The notes beneath the pieces are model-generated. The model did no database searches and had not been told where the DNA came from. It saw only the letters and a program-made list of their open reading frames with translations. Below, one piece after another: positions 1 through 7,685 of a stretch of DNA of 30,706 nucleotides. The stretch is from QQUD01 sp039029915 (lineage in GTDB: Bacteria > Chloroflexota > Anaerolineae > Promineifilales > Promineifilaceae). The stretch spans positions 1-30,706 of the forward strand of contig JBCCFD010000034.1 in the NCBI GenBank assembly GCA_039029915.1, given 5' to 3'. The stretch's first letter is position 1; each line of letters starts with the position of its first letter. The position numbers were made by a program, and so were the translations under genes.

Positions 1-1
1 C

Positions 2-976
2 AGTCAATTTATACGGGCCAACATCCAAAACGGTATCAATCTATCAGAATTACGCGCATTAAGAAACCTGCTAAAAAACGGCCGTTTTGACATCCTGCAC
101 TGTCACGGAGCAAGGGCTGGACTTTACGGCCGTTTAGCCGCTCAGACGCTCACCCAAAAACCAAAAATTATTTTTAGCATTCATGGTTTTGCGACGCCAT
201 ACTATCGTTTTCCCAAAAAACAGCTTTATTTAGCCATAGAAAAAGGGTTGCAAGCCGTGACGCACCACACCATCTGCGTCTCCAAGGCCGAGCAGGCGCT
301 ATTTTTAAAGTATGGATTAACTCAAGAAGGTAAAACGTCTGTGATCCATCCGGGCATTCCGTTGGAGAGGTTCTCTGCGGCCCGTCCTAACCCCGGCCTT
401 AAGTCTGAATTAGGATTCTCTGAAAATAGCCAGTTAATTCTCTCGGTTTGTCGTCTAAACATCCCTCGGGATTTCGACACACTGTTAACGGCCGTTTCCC
501 TAGTGCAACAAAAATGTCCAGACACCCATCTGCTGCTGGTCGGTGATGGCCCATTGCGACCCCAAATTGAGGCGAAAATTGAGGCGCTCAGTCTAGGTGA
601 TACTGTTCATTTGCTCGGTTTTCGCCAGGATATTCCAGACCTGTTAGGAATAGCTGATATGTTTACGTTGACGAGCTATGGGTGGGAGGGGTTTCCGATC
701 AGCACCTTAGAAGCACAGGCGATGGGTTGTCCCGTTGTCGTTTCTGATGCAGGGGGTGCCAAAGAGGCTGTGTCAGATGGGCAAACGGGGCTGGTCGTGC
801 CGAAGAAAGCGCCACAGGCTTTAGCGAACGCTTTTCTTACATTGCTTCAAGATGATGCTTTACGCAGCAAGTTAGGGAAAAATGGGGAGGCAAGGGCTAA
901 AAACAAATTATCGAGGGCAAAAATGGTTGAGGCGTTAACGGCCGTTTATTTAGATAGCCAGATTGTACTAAATTAA
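2..976 (+). CDS. Glycosyltransferase family 4 protein (5'-truncated by window edge)
   Basis: The reading frame is open from base 2 to the stop at 974-976, so the true start lies left of the window and the TTG at 248 is only an internal codon. The visible part covers the end of the N-terminal Rossmann domain (FSIHGF stretch, then ICVSKAEQ) and the whole C-terminal GT-B domain: the LLLVGDGPLRP strand and an E-x7-E motif (codons at 686-688 and 710-712, in EGFPISTLE) followed by AMGCPVVVSDAGG. These are hallmarks of retaining, nucleotide-sugar-dependent GT4 enzymes, usually cytoplasmic or membrane-associated and acting in exopolysaccharide, glycolipid or O-antigen synthesis. The acceptor cannot be read from the sequence. 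Four copies of the ACGGCCGT palindrome lie in this gene (at 78, 126, 488 and 938). The next gene upstream is unseen, so operon membership is unknown. Confidence 0.9.
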   Translation, partial: SQFIRANIQNGINLSELRALRNLLKNGRFDILHCHGARAGLYGRLAAQTLTQKPKIIFSIHGFATPYYRFPKKQLYLAIEKGLQAVTHHTICVSKAEQALFLKYGLTQEGKTSVIHPGIPLERFSAARPNPGLKSELGFSENSQLILSVCRLNIPRDFDTLLTAVSLVQQKCPDTHLLLVGDGPLRPQIEAKIEALSLGDTVHLLGFRQDIPDLLGIADMFTLTSYGWEGFPISTLEAQAMGCPVVVSDAGGAKEAVSDGQTGLVVPKKAPQALANAFLTLLQDDALRSKLGKNGEARAKNKLSRAKMVEALTAVYLDSQIVLN

Positions 977-1214
977 TTCACTAAATAATAAGCTACCAAT
1001 ACACCCCTATTACCATATCCGCTACTACCATCCCCAATATAAAATTTTCACAGCGAACCGACCATAGGCTAAACATCCCAAAACAAAATCAATCACTCAT
1101 TTAGAATTTGGCACAGTAAGGTCCCATGACGTTTTGAGCAAGAATAATACGCAGCCGTTTTCCGAATGATTAACATCATAAATCTCTAAGCACTTTCAGA
1201 AACCTGCGAATGGC

Positions 1215-1245
1215 AAATAAAAAGACCCAACCTGACGATTGAGCC
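1215..1245 (-). terminator. Intrinsic terminator downstream of tRNA-Arg
   Basis: On the minus strand GGCTCAA (1239-1245) pairs with TTGGGTC (1224-1230), seven pairs with two G-U wobbles around an 8-nt loop, followed by TTTTTATTT. It lies about 40 nt past the tRNA-Arg 3' end, as expected for a tRNA transcript terminator. Confidence 0.6.
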
Positions 1246-1282
1246 TTTACTGAGTCATCCCAAAAGATGCCTCATTCCGCAG

Positions 1283-1356
1283 TGCGCCTGGAGGGACTCG
1301 AACCCCCAACCTTGAGTTTCGAAGACTCCTACTCTATCCAATTGAGCTACAAGCGC
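1283..1356 (-). tRNA. tRNA-Arg (anticodon TCG)
   Basis: Read on the minus strand, a full cloverleaf forms: acceptor GCGCTTG/CAGGCGC, D-stem GCTC/GAGT, anticodon loop CTTCGAA giving anticodon TCG (Arg, reads CGA), variable loop AGGTT, and T-arm GGGGG-TTCGAGT-CCCTC. The outermost anticodon-stem pair is G-A, a mismatch. The CCA end is not encoded, so it must be added after transcription. A terminator follows and tRNA-His lies upstream on the same strand. Confidence 0.93.
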
Positions 1357-1373
1357 TTGTATTCGATTAGATG

Positions 1374-1424
1374 AAAAAAGTGATAAGTCGTCAGTAAATC
1401 GCTTACTTTTTGCTTATCACTTTT
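1374..1424 (-). terminator. Terminator hairpin between tRNA-His and tRNA-Arg
   Basis: AAAAGTGATAAG (1376-1387) and CTTATCACTTTT (1413-1424) form a perfect 12-bp stem. On the minus strand the 3' arm runs into TTTTTT, so it can end the tRNA-His transcript before tRNA-Arg. The 25-nt loop holds a smaller GTAA/TTAC stem. The stem is U-flanked on both faces and could also act as an RNA-processing hairpin if the two tRNAs are co-transcribed. Confidence 0.6.
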
Positions 1425-1443
1425 GCAAATCGGTTAAAAAAGG

Positions 1444-1517
1444 GGCGAGTGGTGGGATTTGAACCCACGGTCTCCTGGGCCACAACCAGGCGCGTTAACC
1501 ACTACGCTACACCCGCC
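1444..1517 (-). tRNA. tRNA-His (anticodon GTG)
   Basis: The minus-strand cloverleaf has eight bases before T8-A9, so the first G is the extra G(-1) that pairs with discriminator C73, the identity element of bacterial tRNA-His. The acceptor is GCGGGTG/CACTCGC, the D-stem GCGT/ACGC, the anticodon stem CCTGG/CCAGG with loop TTGTGGC (anticodon GTG), and the T-arm GTGGG-TTCAAAT-CCCAC. No CCA is encoded. Confidence 0.96.
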
Positions 1518-1531
1518 ATGTAACGCTCGGA

Positions 1532-1560
1532 ATCATATCAAATCTAGGGGTAGATAGCAA
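1532..1560 (-). promoter_or_regulatory. Sigma70-type promoter for tRNA-His
   Basis: On the minus strand TTGCTA (1555-1560) and TATGAT (1532-1537) are separated by exactly 17 nt. The predicted start is near 1525, a few bases before the tRNA 5' end. Confidence 0.55.
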
Positions 1561-1766
1561 GCTATTAGAGAAACATATGCGCAATTGACTTTTGTGTAAT
1601 CTCATCCACACAATCTAAAATTGTCATTTCGGGCGATGAAAATCCAACGCAATGCTCAACCTAAAACGAGTCGAGAAATCTCTCCCTAAGCTTTTATTGC
1701 CAAACTGTCTCATAGCGAGGCCAAACCAAGACTTTTGGGTTAGGGATTAATTGAGTAAAACATACA

Positions 1767-2237
1767 TTATTCCAAAGCTCTTGAAAATTTAATGCCGCCC
1801 CTTTCTTCATAAAGAAGGCTTTGGCGTTCAAGCAATTGTGGTTTCTGACGGACATACATTTTAAACCCTGTGGCTCCTAGGCAAATTGAACCTTCTTCGC
1901 ATTCAAACCGAAAACTATAAAGCATTAAACGGCCGTTTGCCGACATACCTCGCTTTTCCATCAATAAATCAGAGATGTAAATTTCACCTTGATTTGAGTC
2001 AATATCAACTGAAATATCAAACGCATTTTCAAAAACTATCGTTACAGGAGATACCCAAAACTTGAAATTAATTTCATCTATTTTGGGCTGAATCCATTGA
2101 AATATGTAATCTAGATCAACGGCAAACTCAAACGAATTTGGTATGGCAACAAAGCTCCAAATTTTTGCGTCGTGCCACCCCAATTCAGGAAAATCAATGT
2201 TAGTCCACACCAATTTACTAGGTTCGTATTTCATCAT
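1767..2237 (-). CDS. Hypothetical protein, 156 aa, resembling orphan immunity-type proteins
   Basis: I do not recognise this gene with certainty. It is a soluble protein with no signal peptide or membrane segment, rich in aromatic and acidic residues. An early W-H-D-A-K-I motif is followed by an amphipathic LDYIFQWIQP stretch and a predicted beta-rich core (VTIVFENAFDISVDI). Small WHDA-type proteins with this layout often appear as solitary or toxin-linked immunity-like proteins; that likeness is inference. The start ATG is paired with a second ATG directly after it, and GGAG sits about 8 nt upstream on the minus strand. It stands alone between the tRNA-His promoter and a divergent kinase gene, with no toxin gene visible. 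It carries one AACGGCCGTT (1928-1937) encoding Asn-Gly-Arg, so it shares the genome's palindrome habit. Confidence 0.7.
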   Translation of the reverse strand: MMKYEPSKLVWTNIDFPELGWHDAKIWSFVAIPNSFEFAVDLDYIFQWIQPKIDEINFKFWVSPVTIVFENAFDISVDIDSNQGEIYISDLLMEKRGMSANGRLMLYSFRFECEEGSICLGATGFKMYVRQKPQLLERQSLLYEERGGIKFSRALE

Positions 2238-2333
2238 ACTCTTATCTCCACAAATCTAAATGTTGTTCTTTATCCAAATCATCCACCTATATGGAAACGA
2301 TAAGCCAGCCCGCTTGAAGAATAAAACGAATTC

Positions 2334-2361
2334 TTGATTTTCCACCGTTCCACTTTACAAT
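2334..2361 (+). promoter_or_regulatory. Promoter of Ser/Thr kinase gene, predicting a leaderless mRNA
   Basis: TTGATT (2334-2339), a 16-nt spacer and TACAAT (2356-2361) lie so that transcription should start at or one base before the ATG at 2369. There is no Shine-Dalgarno sequence, which fits leaderless translation. Confidence 0.45.
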
Positions 2362-2368
2362 TCACTAT

Positions 2369-3559
2369 ATGCAAGAAGAACGCGTACTCAACAACCGATA
2401 TGAACTCATCGAACGCATTGGCTCCGGCGGTATGGCTGCCGTTTACAAAGCCCGCGACCGTGCTTTAGGTCGCTTAGTGGCCATCAAAATGCTTCATGAA
2501 AGCTTTACCAGCGATGAAGGGTTTTTGAGACGCTTTCAGCAGGAAGCATACGCCGCCGCCAATCTGACCCATCCAAACATTGTGACTGTACACGATATTG
2601 GGCAAGATGGACATTACCACTACATCGTTATGGAATTTGTCGATGGTTTGACGATGAAACAAATCATTCGCAGCTACTCAGACAATGGCGACCAGATGCC
2701 ATTAAACCGTACGCTAGACTTAGCCATTGGTGTGTGCAACGGTATCGGCTATGCCCATCGGGCTGGGTTGGTACACTGCGATGTGAAGCCGCACAATATT
2801 TTGGTCACACCAGATGAGCGCATCAAGGTAGCGGATTTTGGCATTGCCCGCGCGATCACTGAAGCAACCCAGCATGAGATTGTGAGCCAAGTGTGGGGAA
2901 CCCCCCAATATTTCGCTCCTGAGCAAGCATCAGGGCAACCGATGACGCCGGCAACTGACGTTTACGCCATTGGTATCGTGATGTTTGAAATGCTGACCGG
3001 ACGACTGCCGTTTATTGCTGAATCGCACACCGCGATTGCTCTAAAACATTTGCATGAGCCACCGCCTAAGGTGACCGCTTTCAACACGGCCGTTCCTGAG
3101 CAAATCTCCCAAATCATCAACAAGATTTTAGCCAAAGAGCCAACGGGACGTTACCGAACCGCCGGTCAGCTAGGCCGCATCCTGAGTACCTATCGTCAAC
3201 GAACTCTCTCAGAAACAAATCCGCAAACACCGACTGTGCCGCAAACCACACCAGTTCGTTCTACAACGCCAGTCCACGAACAGGTCACCCAAATTTACGA
3301 GCGTTCCAAACAGGAGCCAGCGGAAGCGTCTCCACAAACTGTTCCAAATGATCGAACTAAGCCGAACCAGCCCGCCCGCGAACGCCCAACAAACTCACCC
3401 GTCCGTCAAGAGCAGCAAGAAACCGTTGTTCACGCCATCACCGAACTGTTTACTAATGAAGAACCGGATTGGACAGCCATCACGCTTGGCATTGCTGCCT
3501 TGGTGGCGCTTTTGGGATTAATTCCACTTTGGATTCTTGTTTACCTAGCCTGGACATAA
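2369..3559 (+). CDS. Ser/Thr protein kinase, C-terminal membrane anchor (396 aa)
   Basis: Hanks-type kinase domain, residues about 11-270: glycine loop GSGGMAAVY (18-26), ATP lysine K40 in VAIK, catalytic D138 in HCDVKPHN, DFG at 156-158, and FAPEQ near 182-186. The arginine before the catalytic Asp is Cys, so this is a non-RD kinase and may not need activation-loop phosphorylation. A Pro/Thr/Gln-rich linker (about 275-350) leads to one hydrophobic segment at the extreme C-terminus (about 373-395), so the kinase is tail-anchored with the catalytic domain in the cytoplasm and no extracellular sensor. ftsH follows 161 nt downstream with its own likely promoters. The start is supported by the kinase N-terminus and the leaderless promoter spacing. 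The substrate cannot be inferred. Confidence 0.95.
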   Translation: MQEERVLNNRYELIERIGSGGMAAVYKARDRALGRLVAIKMLHESFTSDEGFLRRFQQEAYAAANLTHPNIVTVHDIGQDGHYHYIVMEFVDGLTMKQIIRSYSDNGDQMPLNRTLDLAIGVCNGIGYAHRAGLVHCDVKPHNILVTPDERIKVADFGIARAITEATQHEIVSQVWGTPQYFAPEQASGQPMTPATDVYAIGIVMFEMLTGRLPFIAESHTAIALKHLHEPPPKVTAFNTAVPEQISQIINKILAKEPTGRYRTAGQLGRILSTYRQRTLSETNPQTPTVPQTTPVRSTTPVHEQVTQIYERSKQEPAEASPQTVPNDRTKPNQPARERPTNSPVRQEQQETVVHAITELFTNEEPDWTAITLGIAALVALLGLIPLWILVYLAWT

Positions 3560-3612
3560 ACCGTTCCTTTTTCACCATTTTTTAACCGCATTAGAGTGGA
3601 AATCACCCTTGA

Positions 3613-3670
3613 TTAACAGTACTTTAAGGCACGCTATACTCTCGCATTGACCCTCTGTTTCTGTTATACT
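3613..3670 (+). promoter_or_regulatory. Candidate tandem promoters upstream of ftsH
   Basis: Promoter 1: TTAACA (3613-3618), 16-nt spacer, TATACT (3635-3640). Promoter 2: extended -10 TG-T-TATACT (3662-3670) with a poor -35. Both point toward ftsH, leaving 5' leaders of roughly 75 and 45 nt. Neither is experimentally supported. Confidence 0.4.
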
Positions 3671-3720
3671 GAACCAACGGATTTTGATTTTCTTGCGAAT
3701 CAATCTCTGGAGAAATTAAT

Positions 3721-5682
3721 ATGAATTCAACGCGAATTACACGCTGGTTTATCTACGGCCTGATCGGGGTTGCAATTGTAGCAATCATTTGGAGCTACTC
3801 ATCCTCAGCCTCATCCTCAACCGAAATTTCTATTAGCCAACTGGCGCGTCAAATCAAAGATGAGCGAGTTGATGAAATTGTGGTCGATGGAAACGGCCGT
3901 CGCATTACCGTACGCTATACCGATCCCAATCGGGATGCTGTAGAATCCCAAATTAGCGGCGTATCCTCCTTAGAAGAGTTACTTGCGAATTATGGCGTTA
4001 CTGAAGCAGATTACGCCGACCTTCAGCCGCGCATCGTTTACGATCCACCTAGTCAATGGGGCAACTGGCTAAACATTATTGGCATTTTCCTCCCCGCCAT
4101 TTTAATTGTCGCTTTCATCTACTTCATCTTTAGACAGGCCCAAGGCAATAACAACCAGGCGATGAGCTTTGGCAAAAGCCGCGCTCGCATGTTTACAGGG
4201 GACCATCCCACCGTCACATTCGACGATGTGGCAGGCGCAATTGAGGCCAAAGAAGAGCTTGAAGAGGTCGTTGAATTTTTGCGGGAACCAGAACGGTTCG
4301 TCTCATTCGGCGCTCGAATACCGAAAGGGGTTTTATTAGTAGGCAGCCCGGGTACAGGGAAAACGCTCTTAGCCAAAGCTGTTTCAGGCGAGGCAGGCGT
4401 GCCATTTTTCTCAATTGCTGGTTCTGAATTTGTAGAGATGTTCGTGGGTGTTGGCGCAAGTCGGGTCCGAGATCTCTTTGAACAAGCCAAGCGACACAGC
4501 CCGTGCATTATCTTTATTGACGAAATCGATGCCGTTGGGCGACAGCGTGGTGCTGGCTTAGGTGGCTCTCACGATGAGCGTGAGCAAACCCTCAATCAAA
4601 TACTTGTTGAAATGGATGGCTTTGGGACAGATACACACGTCATCATTTTAGCGGCAACAAATCGACCAGATATTCTTGATCCGGCCTTAATGCGACCCGG
4701 CCGATTTGATCGGCGCGTCGTGATTGATCGCCCTGATTACAAAGGACGCGAAAAAATCTTCAAAGTACATCTACGAGGCAAACCAATCGCCTCTAGCGTT
4801 GATGTCACTGTTTTAGCCAAATCAACCCCCGGTTTCGTGGGCGCAGACATTGAGAATACTGTCAATGAAGCCGCTCTGCTTGCTGCCCGTCGCGATAATC
4901 GGCACATCACCATGCACGAGTTTGAGGAAGCTATCGAGCGCGTTCAGCTTGGCCCTGAGCGGAAAAGTCGTGTTTTAACCCAAGAAGACCGAGAAATCAT
5001 TGCCTATCATGAGGCAGGTCACGCCATTGTGAGTCATTTCCTTCCAGAAGGCATGCCCTTACGTAAAGTGACGATTATTCCGCGCGGCATGGGTTTGGGC
5101 TTGACCTGGTATATGGAAGAAGACAATATTTTGCCTAATAAATCCCAGCTTCAAGCCCGCATTGCTTCTTTGCTTGGCGGTCGTGTGGCAGAAGAGATTG
5201 TTTACGGGGAAGTCACGACTGGTGCGAGCAACGATCTTCAGCGCGTTACTCAACACGCTCAATCAATGGTCACCCAATACGGTATGAGCGATACGCTAGG
5301 GCTTCGCGTGTATGGACAAAAACAAGAGATGGTATTTTTAGGACGAGAAATTAGTGAGCAAAGAGACTTCTCTGACGCCATCGCAGAAAAAATCGACTTA
5401 GAAGTACGCGCTATTATTGACGAGCAGCATGCTCGCGCCACCCACATTTTGACAACCCACCGAGACAAACTTGACCTCATTGCAACGACGCTTCTAGAGG
5501 TTGAAACACTTGAGGCCGATGAATTCCTTTCTTTAATTGAAGGCAATGGGTTACCGAATCGGTCCTCTGAAAATACCCCCAACACACCAGCCCCGCCTGT
5601 TGAATCCAATTCTCAAGATACAAATGATTGGAAGAAAAAGCCACCTTCACTTGATTTACCTCCTTCTCCAACACCGGCATAA
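3721..5682 (+). CDS. ftsH: ATP-dependent zinc metalloprotease FtsH
   Basis: Membrane-anchored AAA+ protease that extracts and degrades membrane and short-lived cytoplasmic proteins. The 653 aa match family length. Order: TM1 (about 8-25), extracytoplasmic domain, TM2 (about 119-138), AAA domain with Walker A GSPGTGKT (208-215), Walker B IIFIDE (263-268), second region of homology ATNRPDILDPALMRPGRFDRR, then the M41 peptidase domain with zinc motif HEAGH (430-434) and the third ligand Asp near 505 in ASNDLQ. The C-terminal tail (about 620-653) is Pro/Ser/Asn-rich, as in many Chloroflexota and cyanobacterial homologues. The start is fixed by GGAG (3709-3712) 8 nt upstream. One palindrome copy (3893-3900) encodes Asn-Gly-Arg in the variable extracytoplasmic domain and none falls in the conserved AAA or protease parts. 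Confidence 0.98.
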   Translation: MNSTRITRWFIYGLIGVAIVAIIWSYSSSASSSTEISISQLARQIKDERVDEIVVDGNGRRITVRYTDPNRDAVESQISGVSSLEELLANYGVTEADYADLQPRIVYDPPSQWGNWLNIIGIFLPAILIVAFIYFIFRQAQGNNNQAMSFGKSRARMFTGDHPTVTFDDVAGAIEAKEELEEVVEFLREPERFVSFGARIPKGVLLVGSPGTGKTLLAKAVSGEAGVPFFSIAGSEFVEMFVGVGASRVRDLFEQAKRHSPCIIFIDEIDAVGRQRGAGLGGSHDEREQTLNQILVEMDGFGTDTHVIILAATNRPDILDPALMRPGRFDRRVVIDRPDYKGREKIFKVHLRGKPIASSVDVTVLAKSTPGFVGADIENTVNEAALLAARRDNRHITMHEFEEAIERVQLGPERKSRVLTQEDREIIAYHEAGHAIVSHFLPEGMPLRKVTIIPRGMGLGLTWYMEEDNILPNKSQLQARIASLLGGRVAEEIVYGEVTTGASNDLQRVTQHAQSMVTQYGMSDTLGLRVYGQKQEMVFLGREISEQRDFSDAIAEKIDLEVRAIIDEQHARATHILTTHRDKLDLIATTLLEVETLEADEFLSLIEGNGLPNRSSENTPNTPAPPVESNSQDTNDWKKKPPSLDLPPSPTPA

Positions 5683-5756
5683 GTGGAGAAAGTCTTCAAT
5701 TTTTGTGGAGGAGTCACCAAACTGAGCATTAACTTGCCCAGTAAATTCAAAGAACG

Positions 5757-7685
5757 ATGTTGTCAAATTTACCCGAAATTCTTGCTCTCATAAACGATAC
5801 ATTGCAGGCTATTATCGTGGCCTTTGGCATTGGTGTAGTTCTGTTTACCCTAACAGAAGGATTTCGCGACCAGGTCACGGCCGCTTTTGTGTCCGTGCTC
5901 ACCTTTGTCAGTATCGTTTACTTTACCGAACTGATGGCCAGCCGCATCATTGATGCGCTTTCAGCCGAAACCTGGCTGCGTGCCCAATGGGTTGGTATCG
6001 CATTCGTGCCTGCTGCTCAATTTCATCTCTCGGACACCTTGCTCTCAATTACAGGCGCCCCACCCAAACGGCGCCGGTTTTTAACCCCGATCACGTATCT
6101 GATTGGAGTTGTATTTCTAAGCTTGGTTCTTTTTAGCAATCTCGTCGTTCAAGAAATTGTAAACGAATCGGCCGTGCCCTATTTAACGGCTGGCTCAGTC
6201 TTCCCGCTGTTTGTGATTTACTTTTGGTTTGTGACGGCGGCCAGCATTTATAACGTGTGGCGGGCGCGTCAACGCTGCCTAACCCGCACAACGCGTAATC
6301 GAATGAGTAGCACGCTAGTCGCCATTACCGCCGCGCCATTGGGCGTATTCCCATACTTACTGTTGAGTGGCAATAGCATCAGCGGCGATATTCCTATTTG
6401 GATATGGCCGATTATTATCGTAGGAAATTTAGTTGTTGGCGCGATGTTTACTGTTTTGACAGTTCAGGTCACATATCTAAGCGCAACCAAACCAGATCGC
6501 GTCGTTTGGTCCCGATTGGTTAAATTTATGGCTCGCGTGCCGATGTCTGGCGCAATTGTGCTGCTGGTTTACATTTACGTAAGCCGAACAGACGGCATCT
6601 TAGGCATGCCTGTCGAAACGCTGATTGGCTTTTCGATGGTGCTCACGGTCATGTTAATTCAATGGTGGATTCACATTTATAAACGGCCGTTATCTCGTCT
6701 ATTCCAGCTTGAAGAAGATATCGAAGTACGTCGCATCCAAGAGTTAAGCGAGCGGCTTTTAACGACTAGAGAAGTGCAGCAATTTTTAGAATCTTTAATG
6801 GCCATAACCTGCGAAACGCTACGCACACCCACCTCATTTGTCGCGGCCATCACATCAGACGGCCCCAAGTTGGAATCTGTGGTTGGCCCTTTAACCTACG
6901 ATGGCACGGAGCTACCTAATCCAGATTGGCGCGCCCTCTCTCAATCTGAAACGGCATCACAGGGTCCTGAACTGTTTTTTGAAGAAGGACTGTTTATTTG
7001 GCAAGGGTTTTGGATACGGCCGTTATACGATCGAGACAGCAAAGTTGTTATTGGCATCATGGGCATTCGCGCCCGCAGCGGCACACCAGATTTAACAGAA
7101 GGTGAAGCATTAATATTTGAACGTTTAGCCGACCAAGCGGCCTCTGCATTAGAAGACCGCTTGCTTCAGCAGGAAGTATTTGCGGCGGTTGGTGGCTTGC
7201 TTCCTCAAATTACAGCCCTGCAGGCGCGCAACCAAGCGGCCAAATTTGGCGACTTGTCAAACCTAACTGACACGACGCAGCACGATGAGCTACTGGATGA
7301 TCCGGATTTCAACAGCATGGTGCGTGACGCTTTAACCCACTACTGGGGTGGGCCTAAGCTCACCAAAAGCCCCCTTATGCGCCTAGAAGTTGTGCGAAAA
7401 GCGATGGATGAAAATGAGAACAATCCAACCAAAGCGCTGCGCTCCATTTTAGACAAAGCAATCGCCCTCCAAATGCCCGAAGGGGAACGTAAAATGACGA
7501 CTGCCGAATGGATTTTGTACAATATTCTTGAGCTTAAGTTTGTGCAGGGGCTGCGCGTACGCGACATTGCCCGTCGTTTAGCCATGAGTGAATCTGACCT
7601 TTATCGCAAGCAACGAGTAGCGATCGAAAATGTGGCCCAATCTATTGCCACCATGGAAAAAGAAACGGTCAGCAACAGTGCATAG
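5757..7685 (+). CDS. Membrane protein with multi-TM sensor region, GAF-like domain and C-terminal HTH-like segment
   Basis: A 642-aa protein. Residues about 10-300 are strongly hydrophobic with seven to eight TM helices, resembling the 7TM sensor modules of bacterial signalling proteins. A short linker and predicted coiled coil (about 305-335) lead to a GAF-like domain (about 335-475; VIGIMGIRARSG and FERLADQAASALEDR are typical of its end). No histidine kinase, GGDEF or phosphatase motif follows. The C-terminus instead has GLRVRDIARRLAMSESDLYRKQR (first part near 600), which looks like a sigma-region-4/LuxR-type helix-turn-helix. A membrane-tethered transcription regulator is therefore my inference, not a recognised family. 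An in-frame TAA at 5742-5744 leaves ATG 5757 as the only conventional start; the Shine-Dalgarno is weak. It lies 74 nt after ftsH and overlaps lysA by 8 nt, suggesting co-transcription. Confidence 0.85.
   Translation: MLSNLPEILALINDTLQAIIVAFGIGVVLFTLTEGFRDQVTAAFVSVLTFVSIVYFTELMASRIIDALSAETWLRAQWVGIAFVPAAQFHLSDTLLSITGAPPKRRRFLTPITYLIGVVFLSLVLFSNLVVQEIVNESAVPYLTAGSVFPLFVIYFWFVTAASIYNVWRARQRCLTRTTRNRMSSTLVAITAAPLGVFPYLLLSGNSISGDIPIWIWPIIIVGNLVVGAMFTVLTVQVTYLSATKPDRVVWSRLVKFMARVPMSGAIVLLVYIYVSRTDGILGMPVETLIGFSMVLTVMLIQWWIHIYKRPLSRLFQLEEDIEVRRIQELSERLLTTREVQQFLESLMAITCETLRTPTSFVAAITSDGPKLESVVGPLTYDGTELPNPDWRALSQSETASQGPELFFEEGLFIWQGFWIRPLYDRDSKVVIGIMGIRARSGTPDLTEGEALIFERLADQAASALEDRLLQQEVFAAVGGLLPQITALQARNQAAKFGDLSNLTDTTQHDELLDDPDFNSMVRDALTHYWGGPKLTKSPLMRLEVVRKAMDENENNPTKALRSILDKAIALQMPEGERKMTTAEWILYNILELKFVQGLRVRDIARRLAMSESDLYRKQRVAIENVAQSIATMEKETVSNSA

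Noticed and set aside
4119..4508. 129-codon minus-strand frame within ftsH
   Set aside because: Antisense to the conserved AAA domain; no ribosome binding site and no recognisable motif.
7630..7677. ATG start extending lysA by 16 codons
   Set aside because: It would overlap the previous gene by 56 nt and adds a non-homologous basic segment; GTG 7678 gives the normal start and a short coupling overlap.
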